Source: Candidatus Aphodomonas merdavium
Lineage (GTDB): Bacteria > Bacillota > Clostridia > Christensenellales > Aristaeellaceae
NCBI GenBank assembly: GCA_018715585.1
Contig: DVLH01000076.1
Location: forward strand, 1 to 12,417
Direction of reading: 5' to 3'
DNA length: 12,417 bases
Shown here: positions 1 through 6,169 of the stretch, one piece after another
Numbering within the stretch: the stretch's first letter is position 1
Layout of the letters: the number at the start of each line of letters is the position of its first letter
Position numbers and translations under genes: made by a program
Notes under the pieces: generated by a model
Seen by the model: only the letters and a program-made list of their open reading frames with translations
Told to the model about the DNA's origin: nothing
Database searches by the model: none

Positions 1-261
1 GATTGCCCCGGCGCGCCCATGAAGCAGCAGGCCGAGCGCCTGCTCGCGCGCTACGAAGAGCTGCTGTCCATGTATGGCAGCAGCAAGAATCATCTCATCT
101 TTGCCACGGTATATGTAAGCGACCTTTCGCAGAAGGAAGCGTTTAACGCCGTATGGGACGCGTGGCTGACGCCCGGCTGCGCCCCGGCGCGCGTGTGCGT
201 GCAGTGCGGCCTGCCGCAAGGGTATGCGGTGGAAATCGCGCTGACGGCGGAATGCCTCTAA
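1..261 (+). CDS. RidA family protein (YoaB-like), 5' truncated by window edge
   Basis: The reading frame is open from the first base of the window, and the 86 visible residues are the C-terminal part of a RidA/YjgF/UK114 protein (usually about 115-130 aa). The family hydrolyses reactive enamine/imine intermediates from PLP enzymes and works as a cytoplasmic trimer. The stretch FNAVWDAWLTPGCAPARVCV is very close to the block in E. coli YoaB around its WDAW and PVRCTV residues. The Arg of APAR (codon 190-192) corresponds to the family's ligand-binding arginine. The closing VEIALTA matches the usual last beta strand. The in-frame ATG at 19 is probably internal, because the residues before it also fit the family. 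A strong terminator follows 20 bp after the stop, so this gene ends its transcript. Confidence 0.88.
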   Translation, partial: DCPGAPMKQQAERLLARYEELLSMYGSSKNHLIFATVYVSDLSQKEAFNAVWDAWLTPGCAPARVCVQCGLPQGYAVEIALTAECL

Positions 262-280
262 GCCTGAACGTTGCATACAA

Positions 281-330
281 GTGCGTCCCGCGCCGGGCGG
301 TTGCCATCCGGCGCGGGACGCGCTTTTTTT
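281..330 (+). terminator. Intrinsic terminator after the RidA-like gene
   Basis: A perfect 14-bp GC-rich stem (283-296 with 308-321) extends to 16 bp by a G-T and a G-C pair. It has an 11-nt loop and is followed directly by seven T residues (324-330). This is a classic rho-independent terminator on the plus strand. Confidence 0.95.
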
Positions 331-450
331 GTTTGAGGCTGGTTGCCGCCGGATGCCGTGCCTGCCTCCGGGGGCAGGCAGGATTTGACGCCGGGGCGAC
401 GAATATTGCAAGTGCCGGGCGCGCCGCAGGCGCCCGCCGATTTTATCTGC

Positions 451-457
451 GAGGTGG
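451..457 (+). promoter_or_regulatory. Ribosome binding site that decides the hydroxylase start
   Basis: GAGGTGG lies 5 nt before the ATG at 463. The frame is open upstream to 343, but the extra residues are Pro/Gly/Ala-rich and unlike the family. The protein from 463 begins directly with the beta strand expected of a [2Fe-2S] ferredoxin-like domain. Confidence 0.75.
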
Positions 458-462
458 CTGCC

Positions 463-3081
463 ATGTATTCTTTTACCGTCAACGGCCGCACCGTCCAAGC
501 GGAAAGGGACGAGCCGCTTTTGCGCTTTTTGCGCGATACGCTGCATCTGACGAGCGTAAAAGACGGCTGCTCGCAGGGAGCGTGCGGCACGTGCACCATC
601 CTCGTTGACGGCCGGGCGACGCGCGCGTGCATCATTTCCTGCGCCCGCGCGCAGGGAAAACAAATCCTGACGTGCGAAGGGCTTTCCGCGCGGGAGCGCG
701 CCGTATACGCCGGCGCGTTTGCGGACGCAGGGGCCGTCCAGTGCGGCTTTTGCACGCCGGGCATGGTGATGGCGGCCAAAGCGCTGTTGGATAAAAACCC
801 GTCCCCCACGCGGGAGCAGGTGCGCGCTGCGCTGCGCGGCAATCTATGCCGCTGCACGGGCTATCGCAAGATTATCGATGCCGTGCTGCTGGCGGCGCGC
901 AGGCTGCGCGGGGAAGCGGAAGCGCGGGAAGAGGACGCCGAGCGGTTCAAGGATTGGATGGCGCTGCAAACGCCGCTGCACCATGGCGTGGGCGCGCGCC
1001 TTTCGCGCCTGGATGCGGCGGAAAAAGCGCTCGGCAGCGGCGAGTATACCGACGATATCGCCCTGCCGGGGATGCTGCTGGGCTCCGCGCTGCGCAGCGC
1101 CTATCCGCGGGCCCGCGTGCTGAGCATCGATACAAGCGAGGCGCTTGAGGTGCCCGGCGTCGTCTGCGTGATGACGGCGGAGGACCTTCCGGGCGAGCGG
1201 AAAATCGGGCATCTGAAAAAAGACTATGATGTGCTCATCGGGCCGGGGGAGGTAACGCATTTCCTGGGCGATGCGGTAGCGCTCGTGGCCGCACGGACGC
1301 AGGAGGCGCTGGAGGAGGCCAAACGCCGCATTCGCGTGGCATATGAACCGCTCACGCCCGTGCTCTCCTGTGAGGAAGCGATGCGCAAGGGAGCGCCCGC
1401 CGTCCATGCGGAGATGGGCGAGCGGGACAATTTGCTGTGCGAGCAGCGCCTCTGCCGCGGCGATGTGGACACGGCCATCGCCTCCGCCGCCCATGTTGTC
1501 ACCCGCACCTATGATACGCCGCGCTCGGAACACGCCTTCCTGGAGCCGGAATGCGCCGTGGCGCTACCGCAGGGGGACGGCGTGCTTATCTATTGCGGCG
1601 ATCAGGGCATTTATCAAACGCAGCGGGAGTGTGCCGAAGCGCTGGGGCTGCCGCGTGAGAAGGTGCGCGTGGTGGCCAAGCTGGTGGGTGGCGGTTTCGG
1701 CGGCAAGGAGGATATGAGCGTGCAGCACCATGCGGCGCTGCTGGCGCATCGCACGGGGATGCCCGTCAAGGTGCGCTTGACGCGCGATGAAAGCCTGCTC
1801 ATCCATCCCAAGCGGCACGGGATGCGCATCACGGTGACGACGGCCTGCGATGCACAGGGGCATTTGACGGCTTTTCGCGCGCGCCTTTTGACGGATACGG
1901 GGGCGTATGCGTCGTTGGGCGCTCCGGTGCTCCAGCGCGCGTGCACGCATGCGGCGGGGCCGTATCGCTGCAAAAACGTGGACATCGTCGGCCGGGCGTA
2001 TTATACAAACAACCCGCCGGGCGGCGCGTTTCGCGGCTTCGGCGTGACGCAGAGCTGCTTTGCCTGCGAGTGCAACCTGAACCTGCTGGCCGAGGCGGTA
2101 GGTATCTCCCCCTGGGAGATCCGCCGCCGCAACGCGCTGGCGCCGGGGGATGTGATGCCCAACGGCCAGATTGCCGATGAGACGACGGCGATTCTCGAAA
2201 CGCTTGAAGCCGTCAAACCGTTTTATGATGCGCATCCCGGCTGCGGCATCGCGTGCGCGCTGAAAAACAGCGGCCTTGGCGTGGGCGTCAAGGACACGGG
2301 GCGCGTGCGGCTTTGCGTGCGCGGGGGCGTGGTCGAAATCCACTCCAGCGCCGCGTGCATCGGCCAAGGGTTGGGAACGGTGCTCGAGCAGATCGTGGCG
2401 CAGGCAGCTGCCATTGCGCCCGCGCAGCTGCGCTATTGCCCGCCGGATACGTCTGCCGCGCCCGATGCGGGCAACACGACGGCATCGCGCCAGACGCTCT
2501 TTACGGGCGAGGCGGCGCGCCGCGCCGCGCTGCAGCTGCGCCATGCGCTGGCAGGTACAAGCCTGCAAGCGCTGGAGGGCCAAACATTCCTGGGCGAATA
2601 TACGGGCGTGACCGAGCCGATGGGCAGCGCCAGCCCTGCGCCCGTCAGCCATATCGCCTACAGCTATGCGACGCATGCAGTGGCGTTGGGGGAGGATGGG
2701 CTTGTGGAATCGGTCTTTGCTGCCCATGACGTTGGACAGCCCATCAATCCGCTCTCGCTGGAAGGCCAGGTAGAGGGCGGCGTGGTGATGAGCTTGGGCT
2801 ACGCGCTGACGGAGCGTTTCCCGGTGATGGGAGGACGGCCGGCAGTCAAGCTGGGGACAATCGGCCTTTTGCGCGCCGGGCAGGAACCGGCGATTGAGAC
2901 GGCGTTCGTCCGGCGCGGCGCGTCGCAGCTTGCGTTCGGAGCGAAGGGGGTGGGCGAAATCGCCGCCATCCCCACGGCGCCCGCGGTGCAGCTCGCCTAT
3001 TACCTGCGCGACGGCGTTTTCCGCGACCGGCTGCCGCTTGAAGGCACGCCGTATGACAAGGCAGGGCGCGCGCATGAATAA
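463..3081 (+). CDS. Molybdenum hydroxylase, fused [2Fe-2S] and Mo-cofactor domains, no FAD domain (xanthine dehydrogenase-like)
   Basis: 872 aa. Members hydroxylate purines or oxidise aldehydes with a pyranopterin-Mo cofactor. Residues 1-75 are a plant-type ferredoxin domain with Cys36, 41, 44 and 56. Residues 76-150 are the second, helical [2Fe-2S] domain with Cys94, 97, 129 and 131 (C-x2-C...C-x-C). The remainder is the large Mo-binding domain: GGGFGGKE ending at Glu416, AFRGFG at 522-527, IGQG with Gln635, and GVGE with Glu832, the expected catalytic base. The order Fe-S/Fe-S/Mo without an FAD segment matches the clostridial selenium-dependent xanthine dehydrogenase-like family and also Desulfovibrio aldehyde oxidoreductase (about 900 aa). 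By eye, the position of the purine-binding Arg880 of bovine XDH is Ala483 here, so xanthine as substrate is not certain. There is no in-frame TGA; any selenium would be cofactor-bound. The gene overlaps mocA by 8 bp. Confidence 0.9.
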   Translation: MYSFTVNGRTVQAERDEPLLRFLRDTLHLTSVKDGCSQGACGTCTILVDGRATRACIISCARAQGKQILTCEGLSARERAVYAGAFADAGAVQCGFCTPGMVMAAKALLDKNPSPTREQVRAALRGNLCRCTGYRKIIDAVLLAARRLRGEAEAREEDAERFKDWMALQTPLHHGVGARLSRLDAAEKALGSGEYTDDIALPGMLLGSALRSAYPRARVLSIDTSEALEVPGVVCVMTAEDLPGERKIGHLKKDYDVLIGPGEVTHFLGDAVALVAARTQEALEEAKRRIRVAYEPLTPVLSCEEAMRKGAPAVHAEMGERDNLLCEQRLCRGDVDTAIASAAHVVTRTYDTPRSEHAFLEPECAVALPQGDGVLIYCGDQGIYQTQRECAEALGLPREKVRVVAKLVGGGFGGKEDMSVQHHAALLAHRTGMPVKVRLTRDESLLIHPKRHGMRITVTTACDAQGHLTAFRARLLTDTGAYASLGAPVLQRACTHAAGPYRCKNVDIVGRAYYTNNPPGGAFRGFGVTQSCFACECNLNLLAEAVGISPWEIRRRNALAPGDVMPNGQIADETTAILETLEAVKPFYDAHPGCGIACALKNSGLGVGVKDTGRVRLCVRGGVVEIHSSAACIGQGLGTVLEQIVAQAAAIAPAQLRYCPPDTSAAPDAGNTTASRQTLFTGEAARRAALQLRHALAGTSLQALEGQTFLGEYTGVTEPMGSASPAPVSHIAYSYATHAVALGEDGLVESVFAAHDVGQPINPLSLEGQVEGGVVMSLGYALTERFPVMGGRPAVKLGTIGLLRAGQEPAIETAFVRRGASQLAFGAKGVGEIAAIPTAPAVQLAYYLRDGVFRDRLPLEGTPYDKAGRAHE

Positions 3082-3670
3082 AGCGCGCGTGGGCTGCGTG
3101 CTGATGGCCTCCGGCTACGGCAAGCGATTTGGCGGCAACAAGCTGTTGGAATGCGTGGATGGCGTGCCGATGGTGGTGCGGGCGATGCGCGCGATGCCCG
3201 AGGGGCTATTTGCGGCCCGCACGCTGGTGACGGTGTATCCGCAGGTGGCGGAGTTGGCGGCGCGGGAAGGGTTTGCGCCCGTTGCAAACCCGGATACGCA
3301 GGACGATCCGGCCGTGACAATCCGCCTGGGGCTTGCGGCAATGCCCGATGGCCTGGACGGCTGCCTGTTCAGCGTGTGCGACCAGCCATGGCTGACGGCG
3401 CAAAGCGTTGCACGGCTGGTGGATGCGTTCCGGCGCGAAGGAGGGCCGGTAGTGCTTGGGTTTGCGGGACGGCGGGGAAACCCTGTCGTTTTCCCCAAGA
3501 GCCTTTTCCCGTTCTTGGCGGCGCTCAAGCCGTTTGAGACGGGGCGCGATGCGCTTAATGCAAGCGGCGTTTCCGTACGGTTGGTGCAGGCCGATAGCGC
3601 GTGCGAGCTGTTCGATGTGGACAGGCGGGAAGATTTGCGCCACGGCCTGGACAGGGATGGCTGCGTTTGA
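3074..3670 (+). CDS. mocA: Molybdenum cofactor nucleotidyltransferase, MocA/YgfJ type
   Basis: 198 aa, cytoplasmic. MocA transfers CMP from CTP to molybdopterin to make the cytosine dinucleotide form of the cofactor used by xanthine dehydrogenase-family enzymes. The nucleotide-binding signature LMASGYGKRFGGNK lies at 10-23. The metal-binding CDQPWL (Asp103-Gln104-Pro105) carries the DQP typical of MocA/YgfJ; MobA usually lacks the Gln. GNPVVF at 135-140 is the later family motif. The ATG at 3074 sits inside the last codons of the hydroxylase gene (8-bp overlap, weak GGCAGGG upstream), which suggests translational coupling and dedicated maturation of that enzyme. The residue after Ala12 in the signature is Ser rather than the common Gly, which is within family variation. 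I separate it from MobA (GMP transfer) mainly by the DQP motif and the neighbour. Confidence 0.87.
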   Translation: MNKARVGCVLMASGYGKRFGGNKLLECVDGVPMVVRAMRAMPEGLFAARTLVTVYPQVAELAAREGFAPVANPDTQDDPAVTIRLGLAAMPDGLDGCLFSVCDQPWLTAQSVARLVDAFRREGGPVVLGFAGRRGNPVVFPKSLFPFLAALKPFETGRDALNASGVSVRLVQADSACELFDVDRREDLRHGLDRDGCV

Positions 3671-3676
3671 TACAAT
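3648..3676 (+). promoter_or_regulatory. Sigma-A-type promoter overlapping the mocA 3' end
   Basis: A -35 TGGACA (3648-3653) is separated by exactly 17 bp from a -10 TACAAT (3671-3676), each 5/6 to consensus. The -35 is within mocA and the -10 starts right after the mocA stop. It would transcribe the small membrane protein gene at 3707 independently of the hydroxylase operon. Confidence 0.7.
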
Positions 3677-3706
3677 AAAGCGGATTTTACGGGGCGGAGG
3701 CATGGT

Positions 3707-4186
3707 ATGCGCTTTTTAACGTGTGTGATCGTTGCGGTGACGGTGCTGGTCGGCGCCTTTTTCGGCTATTGTTTTTATGGCGCGCAGGTGCAGCTGGAGA
3801 GCGTGGGGACCGTCAAAACCCCGGCAAACGAGATGCTGGACAGCTTTAGTGCCGTCCGGGAACAGCTTTCCCTGGACGCCTTCTATGGCGAGCAATTCCG
3901 CGAGACGGAGTTTGAGGCGCCGGAGAACTATGCGTTCATCACACTGAACGTGCGGATGAAAAACGTGGGGCTTTTCCCGATGGAATGGATGCGCGTCGAG
4001 GTCGAACCCAACGCGGCGGATATCCTGCAGCTGGCGCCGCAGGGGGATGCGCCGACGCTTGAGCGGATGAGCCTTGGCGAATATGCGGTGACGGTGCTCA
4101 CGCTGGCGGACGCGGAGACGAGGCATACGCTGACGGTGAGCTATTATGTGCTGGGACGCAAATACGAAAAGGAATTTATCATGTGA
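3707..4186 (+). CDS. Membrane-anchored protein of unknown function
   Basis: 159 aa; I do not recognise a named family. Residues 1-23 form an uncleaved-looking hydrophobic N-terminal anchor or signal (one charged Arg, then FLTCVIVAVTVLVGAFFGY). Cys17-type lipoprotein boxes are not convincing. The extracytoplasmic rest reads as a beta-sandwich: NYAFITLNVRMKNVG (about residues 78-92) resembles the 'stay-constant beta strand, N-x-G turn' seen in DUF4352-like and other immunoglobulin-like extracellular domains. It ends in a strand-rich segment (HTLTVSYYVLGRKYEKEF). A strong SD (GGGCGGAGG at 3692-3700) sits 6 nt before the ATG. It has its own near-consensus promoter, so it need not work with mocA. 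No good terminator follows, only a T6 run at 4195-4200. Confidence 0.75.
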   Translation: MRFLTCVIVAVTVLVGAFFGYCFYGAQVQLESVGTVKTPANEMLDSFSAVREQLSLDAFYGEQFRETEFEAPENYAFITLNVRMKNVGLFPMEWMRVEVEPNAADILQLAPQGDAPTLERMSLGEYAVTVLTLADAETRHTLTVSYYVLGRKYEKEFIM

Positions 4187-4215
4187 CATGCGGGTTTTTT
4201 GGCGAAAGAAATGGC

Positions 4216-4244
4216 TTGACAGCAAGAGGAAAGTCGGTTATAAT
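4216..4244 (+). promoter_or_regulatory. Perfect consensus sigma-A promoter of the tRNA cluster
   Basis: TTGACA (4216-4221), 17-bp spacer, TATAAT (4239-4244), all 12 positions matching consensus. The predicted start is about 4251, roughly a dozen bases before the first tRNA, as expected for a strong stable-RNA promoter. Confidence 0.93.
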
Positions 4245-4262
4245 ACCCAACGTTGACAGCGC

Positions 4263-4343
4263 GCGGGCGTGGCGGAATGGCAGACGCGCTGGATTTAGGT
4301 TCCAGTGCCTAACGGCGTGAGAGTTCAAGTCTCTCCGTCCGCA
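4263..4343 (+). tRNA. tRNA-Leu (anticodon TAG)
   Basis: Acceptor stem GCGGGCG (4263-4269) pairs with CGTCCGC (4336-4342) with one G-U pair; the discriminator is A4343. The anticodon stem CTGGA/TCCAG encloses the loop TTTAGGT with anticodon TAG at 4296-4298. A 13-nt long variable arm (class II) and a T arm GAGAG-TTCAAGT-CTCTC are present. Length is 81 nt. CCA is not encoded. Confidence 0.96.
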
Positions 4344-4364
4344 CTGTGCGGCTTCATTTGGAGT

Positions 4365-4439
4365 GCGGTAGTAGCTCAGTGGTAGAGTGCCACCTTGCCA
4401 AGGTGGATGTCGCGGGTCCGAATCCCGTCTACCGCTCCA
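4365..4439 (+). tRNA. tRNA-Gly (anticodon GCC), CCA encoded
   Basis: Acceptor GCGGTAG (4365-4371) pairs with CTACCGC (4429-4435); the discriminator is T4436, followed by encoded CCA (4437-4439). The anticodon stem CCACC/GGTGG has loop TTGCCAA with GCC at 4397-4399. It lies 21 bp after tRNA-Leu with no terminator between, so the two are co-transcribed. Confidence 0.97.
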
Positions 4440-4444
4440 TAAAT

Positions 4445-4476
4445 ATTGAAGGGGTCAGCGCCCCTTCAATTTTTAT
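4445..4476 (+). terminator. Intrinsic terminator between the two glycine tRNAs
   Basis: A perfect 10-bp stem, ATTGAAGGGG (4445-4454) with CCCCTTCAAT (4461-4470), has a 6-nt loop and a TTTTT run at 4470-4474. It begins 5 bp after the CCA of tRNA-Gly(GCC), so it would end the Leu-Gly transcript before tRNA-Gly(TCC). Confidence 0.88.
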
Positions 4477-4513
4477 CAGTTTTCTGGCCATGCGCCAAAT
4501 GGTGGGGCCGTTT

Positions 4514-4584
4514 GCGGGTGTAGCTCAATGGCAGAGTGCCAGCCTTCCAAGCTGGCTACGTGGGTTCGATTCCCATCACCCGCT
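4514..4584 (+). tRNA. tRNA-Gly (anticodon TCC)
   Basis: Acceptor GCGGGTG (4514-4520) pairs with CACCCGC (4577-4583), and T4584 is the discriminator. The anticodon stem CCAGC/GCTGG has loop CTTCCAA with TCC at 4546-4548. Length is 71 nt, with no encoded CCA. The discriminator is the first base of a seven-T run (4584-4590), so the tRNA's own 3' half could help terminate transcription. No convincing separate promoter is visible. A weak candidate (TTGAAG at 4447, TTTTAT at 4471, 18-bp spacer) lies inside the preceding terminator. Confidence 0.96.
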
Positions 4585-4646
4585 TTTTTTGTTGCTTTGC
4601 CGGGGTGTATTGTCTTGCAGCACACCGCAAGCGATCTTGCTGAAGA

Positions 4647-4672
4647 AAAAGCGCCGGGATGCCGGCGCTTTT
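4647..4672. repeat. Terminator-like hairpin, copy 1 of a duplicated element
   Basis: An 11-bp perfect stem (AAAAGCGCCGG with CCGGCGCTTTT) closes a GATG loop. It is flanked by A5 on the left and T4 on the right, so it could terminate in either direction; read on the minus strand it ends in five T. A near-identical copy lies 138 bp downstream. Confidence 0.75.
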
Positions 4673-4784
4673 CGTTTGCCGGAAAATCGGCCTGTGGCAA
4701 AATACGTTTGTGCCGCCGGGTTTTTGTTTTGCTTTAAAGGCTGCGGCCTTCCAAACTTCGGAAAAAAGAACCTTTCGACAGGAA

Positions 4785-4810
4785 AAAAGCGCCAGGATGC
4801 CGGCGCTTTT
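4785..4810. repeat. Terminator-like hairpin, copy 2 of a duplicated element
   Basis: Same sequence as the copy at 4647-4672 apart from G to A at 4794, which breaks one stem pair. Flanking bases (A6 before, TTTT then a GT-rich stretch after) are also similar. On the minus strand it ends in six T. The shared block is about 27 bp. Confidence 0.72.
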
Positions 4811-5006
4811 GGTGTTTGCTGTGCAAAAAGCGGGCGGCGTTTTGCCCCAACGGCATTGCCATAGCCGCAAGCCAACGGGAAAACGGTTGCTAAAGCCAAG
4901 GGCCGTTCGGGATTGCTTTTCGCGCTTTGCAGCAGGCCGGACCGCTTGCACAGGCCAAAGACCGGTGCGCTTGCAAGCAGCCGGGCGATTGCGCCGGCTT
5001 TCGGGT

Positions 5007-5043
5007 TTTCCACGCGCAGGCGGCGGGCGCCTGCGCGTGGGAA
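5007..5043. repeat. Long perfect inverted repeat
   Basis: Thirteen perfect pairs (5010-5022 with 5028-5040) extend to 16 by one T-G and two T-A pairs, around the 5-nt loop GCGGG. It lacks a T-run on either strand, so it is not a standard terminator. It sits 46 bp beyond the ispE terminator and belongs to no gene. Confidence 0.75.
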
Positions 5044-5088
5044 CAGGCGGCAAATGCTCTTCCTGCGCGCGCAGCTGGCATGGGCGCT

Positions 5089-5120
5089 AAAAAAACAACC
5101 GGCCAGGCAACGGCCGGTTG
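5089..5120 (-). terminator. Intrinsic terminator of ispE
   Basis: On the minus strand, a perfect 9-bp stem CAACCGGCC/GGCCGGTTG (5120-5112 with 5104-5096) and a 7-nt loop are followed by seven T (complement of A 5095-5089). It starts about 40 bp after the ispE stop codon. Confidence 0.93.
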
Positions 5121-5158
5121 CGGTATAAAAGGATCAAATAGGAACACAATTGCCAGGG

Positions 5159-6028
5159 CTACGCCTCGCAGAGCAATACGCCTGCCGTCGTGGTAAAGGC
5201 GGTAAAGGCGTGCGGCCAAATACGGGCGCAGCGGGTACGGGCGCTTTCAGCCGCCGCCGCATCCGCAAACAGCGCGATTACGGCGCTGCCGCTGCCCGTC
5301 ATTTGCGCGCTGAGCGCTCCAAAATGTTCCAGCGCCTGTGCGCAAGCGGAAATTTCCGGCCGTGCCGGCACGGCGGCTGCCTCCAGCACGTTCCCCATGG
5401 ACGTGGCGAGCGCCTTTGCGTCGCCGTGCGCCAGCGCACGCATAACCTGCCCGCAATCCGGATTGGACGGCGGATGCTGCAGCGCATCAAAGGCAGAAAA
5501 CACGGAGGGCGTGGACAGGCCGCGGCAGGGCTGGACGATCACAAGCGGGTGCGTGTGCGCGCTGGAAAACGGTTGCAGCTTTTCTCCGATGCCCCCGACG
5601 CGGGCAGCGCCGCCATGGAGGCAAAACGGAACATCTGCGCCGCAGGAAAGAGCGAGCTGCATGAGTTCTTTTTCGTTTAGCCGCAGGTCCCAAAGCATGT
5701 TCAATCCCAGCAGCGTTGCCGCCGCGTCGGCGCTGCCGCCGCCGAGCCCGCCGCCGATCGGGATGCGCTTTTTCAGCAGAAACTCTGCGCCATAAGAAAC
5801 GCCGCAAAACGTTTGCAGCGCTTTTGCCGCTCTTAAAACGAGGTTTTTTTCGCTTGCAGGAACGGGCGCGCCGCGCACGCGCAAAAGAAGCGAATCCGCC
5901 GGCTGGATGGACAACGTATCGCAAAGCGTTACCGATTGCATGACCATGTCCAGCTCGTGGTAGCCGTCCTCGCGCTTCCCCAGCACGCTTAACGCCCAGT
6001 TCACTTTTGCGTTTGCAATCAACCGCAC
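5159..6028 (-). CDS. ispE: 4-diphosphocytidyl-2-C-methyl-D-erythritol kinase
   Basis: 289 aa, normal for the family. IspE is a GHMP kinase that phosphorylates CDP-methylerythritol with ATP in the MEP (non-mevalonate) isoprenoid pathway, in the cytoplasm. AKVNWALSVLGKREDGYHEL at residues 7-26 contains the substrate-site Lys8 and the family's DGYHEL. The ATP-binding loop PIGGGLGGGSADAAA is at about 89-103. GADVPFCLHGGAA follows with the catalytic-site Asp. The C-terminal GHMP motif MTGSGSAVIALF is present. The start is GTG (complement of 6026-6028), chosen because AGAGGGG lies 7 nt upstream (6036-6042) and the family begins right at this point. It is monocistronic here: its own promoter, its own terminator, divergent from the DUF1292 gene. 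Confidence 0.96.
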   Translation of the reverse strand: MRLIANAKVNWALSVLGKREDGYHELDMVMQSVTLCDTLSIQPADSLLLRVRGAPVPASEKNLVLRAAKALQTFCGVSYGAEFLLKKRIPIGGGLGGGSADAAATLLGLNMLWDLRLNEKELMQLALSCGADVPFCLHGGAARVGGIGEKLQPFSSAHTHPLVIVQPCRGLSTPSVFSAFDALQHPPSNPDCGQVMRALAHGDAKALATSMGNVLEAAAVPARPEISACAQALEHFGALSAQMTGSGSAVIALFADAAAAESARTRCARIWPHAFTAFTTTAGVLLCEA

Positions 6029-6065
6029 GAACGAACCCCTCTTGTAAAGCAGCGTATACCCTCAT

Positions 6066-6094
6066 ATTCTACGCCATTTTAGGAAAACCTGCAA
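6066..6094 (-). promoter_or_regulatory. Probable ispE promoter
   Basis: On the minus strand, TTGCAG (6094-6089) is followed by a 17-bp spacer and TAGAAT (6071-6066). The -10 is 5/6 to consensus and the -35 only 3/6. The predicted start, near 6059, leaves a leader of about 30 nt before the GTG. Confidence 0.5.
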
Positions 6095-6099
6095 AATGC

Positions 6100-6128
6100 T
6101 TGCTTTTTGCGCCGGGTGTTGATATAAT
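6100..6128 (+). promoter_or_regulatory. Extended -10 promoter of the DUF1292 gene
   Basis: TTGCTT (6100-6105), 17-bp spacer, TATAAT (6123-6128), with TG at 6120-6121 giving the extended -10 form TGnTATAAT. The weak -35 is typical of extended -10 promoters. Confidence 0.75.
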
Positions 6129-6169
6129 GCCGACGAATTGAGCTAAATAACGCAAAGCGGAGGATTACC

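Larger units (their letters stand above)
4585..5088. other. About 500 bp without a recognisable gene
   Basis: Between tRNA-Gly(TCC) and the ispE terminator I find no credible coding sequence or known RNA. Long frames exist on both strands, but their translations show only compositional bias, lack ribosome binding sites and run through the tRNA. The stretch holds a hairpin duplicated at 4647-4672 and 4785-4810 and a 16-bp inverted repeat at 5007-5043, listed separately. Confidence 0.7.

Noticed and set aside
343..462. N-terminal extension of the hydroxylase to an ATG at 343
   Set aside because: The extension is unlike any Fe-S domain, has no ribosome site and covers leader hairpins; the ATG at 463 has GAGGTGG 5 nt upstream.
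331..462. Moco riboswitch upstream of the molybdenum hydroxylase
   Set aside because: Two stems exist, but I cannot match the conserved junction of the known motif by eye.
1564..3075. 503-codon open frame on the minus strand inside the hydroxylase gene
   Set aside because: Shadow of GC-rich coding on the plus strand; the translation is Arg/Ala/His-rich with no motif and no start signal.
4187..4200. Terminator after the membrane-anchored protein
   Set aside because: A T6 run is present, but the only hairpin before it is a 4-bp CATG palindrome, too weak to call.
4346..4864. Plus-strand ORF across the glycine tRNAs, and minus-strand frames (4476-4700, 4556-5053, 4576-5013) over the same region
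   Set aside because: They translate tRNA genes or the duplicated hairpin (KAPAS-type peptide twice). This is a well-known source of false proteins.
4514..5088. tRNA-Gly(TCC) as an attachment site for an integrated element
   Set aside because: No direct repeat of the tRNA 3' end, no integrase and no phage or transposon gene seen in the window.
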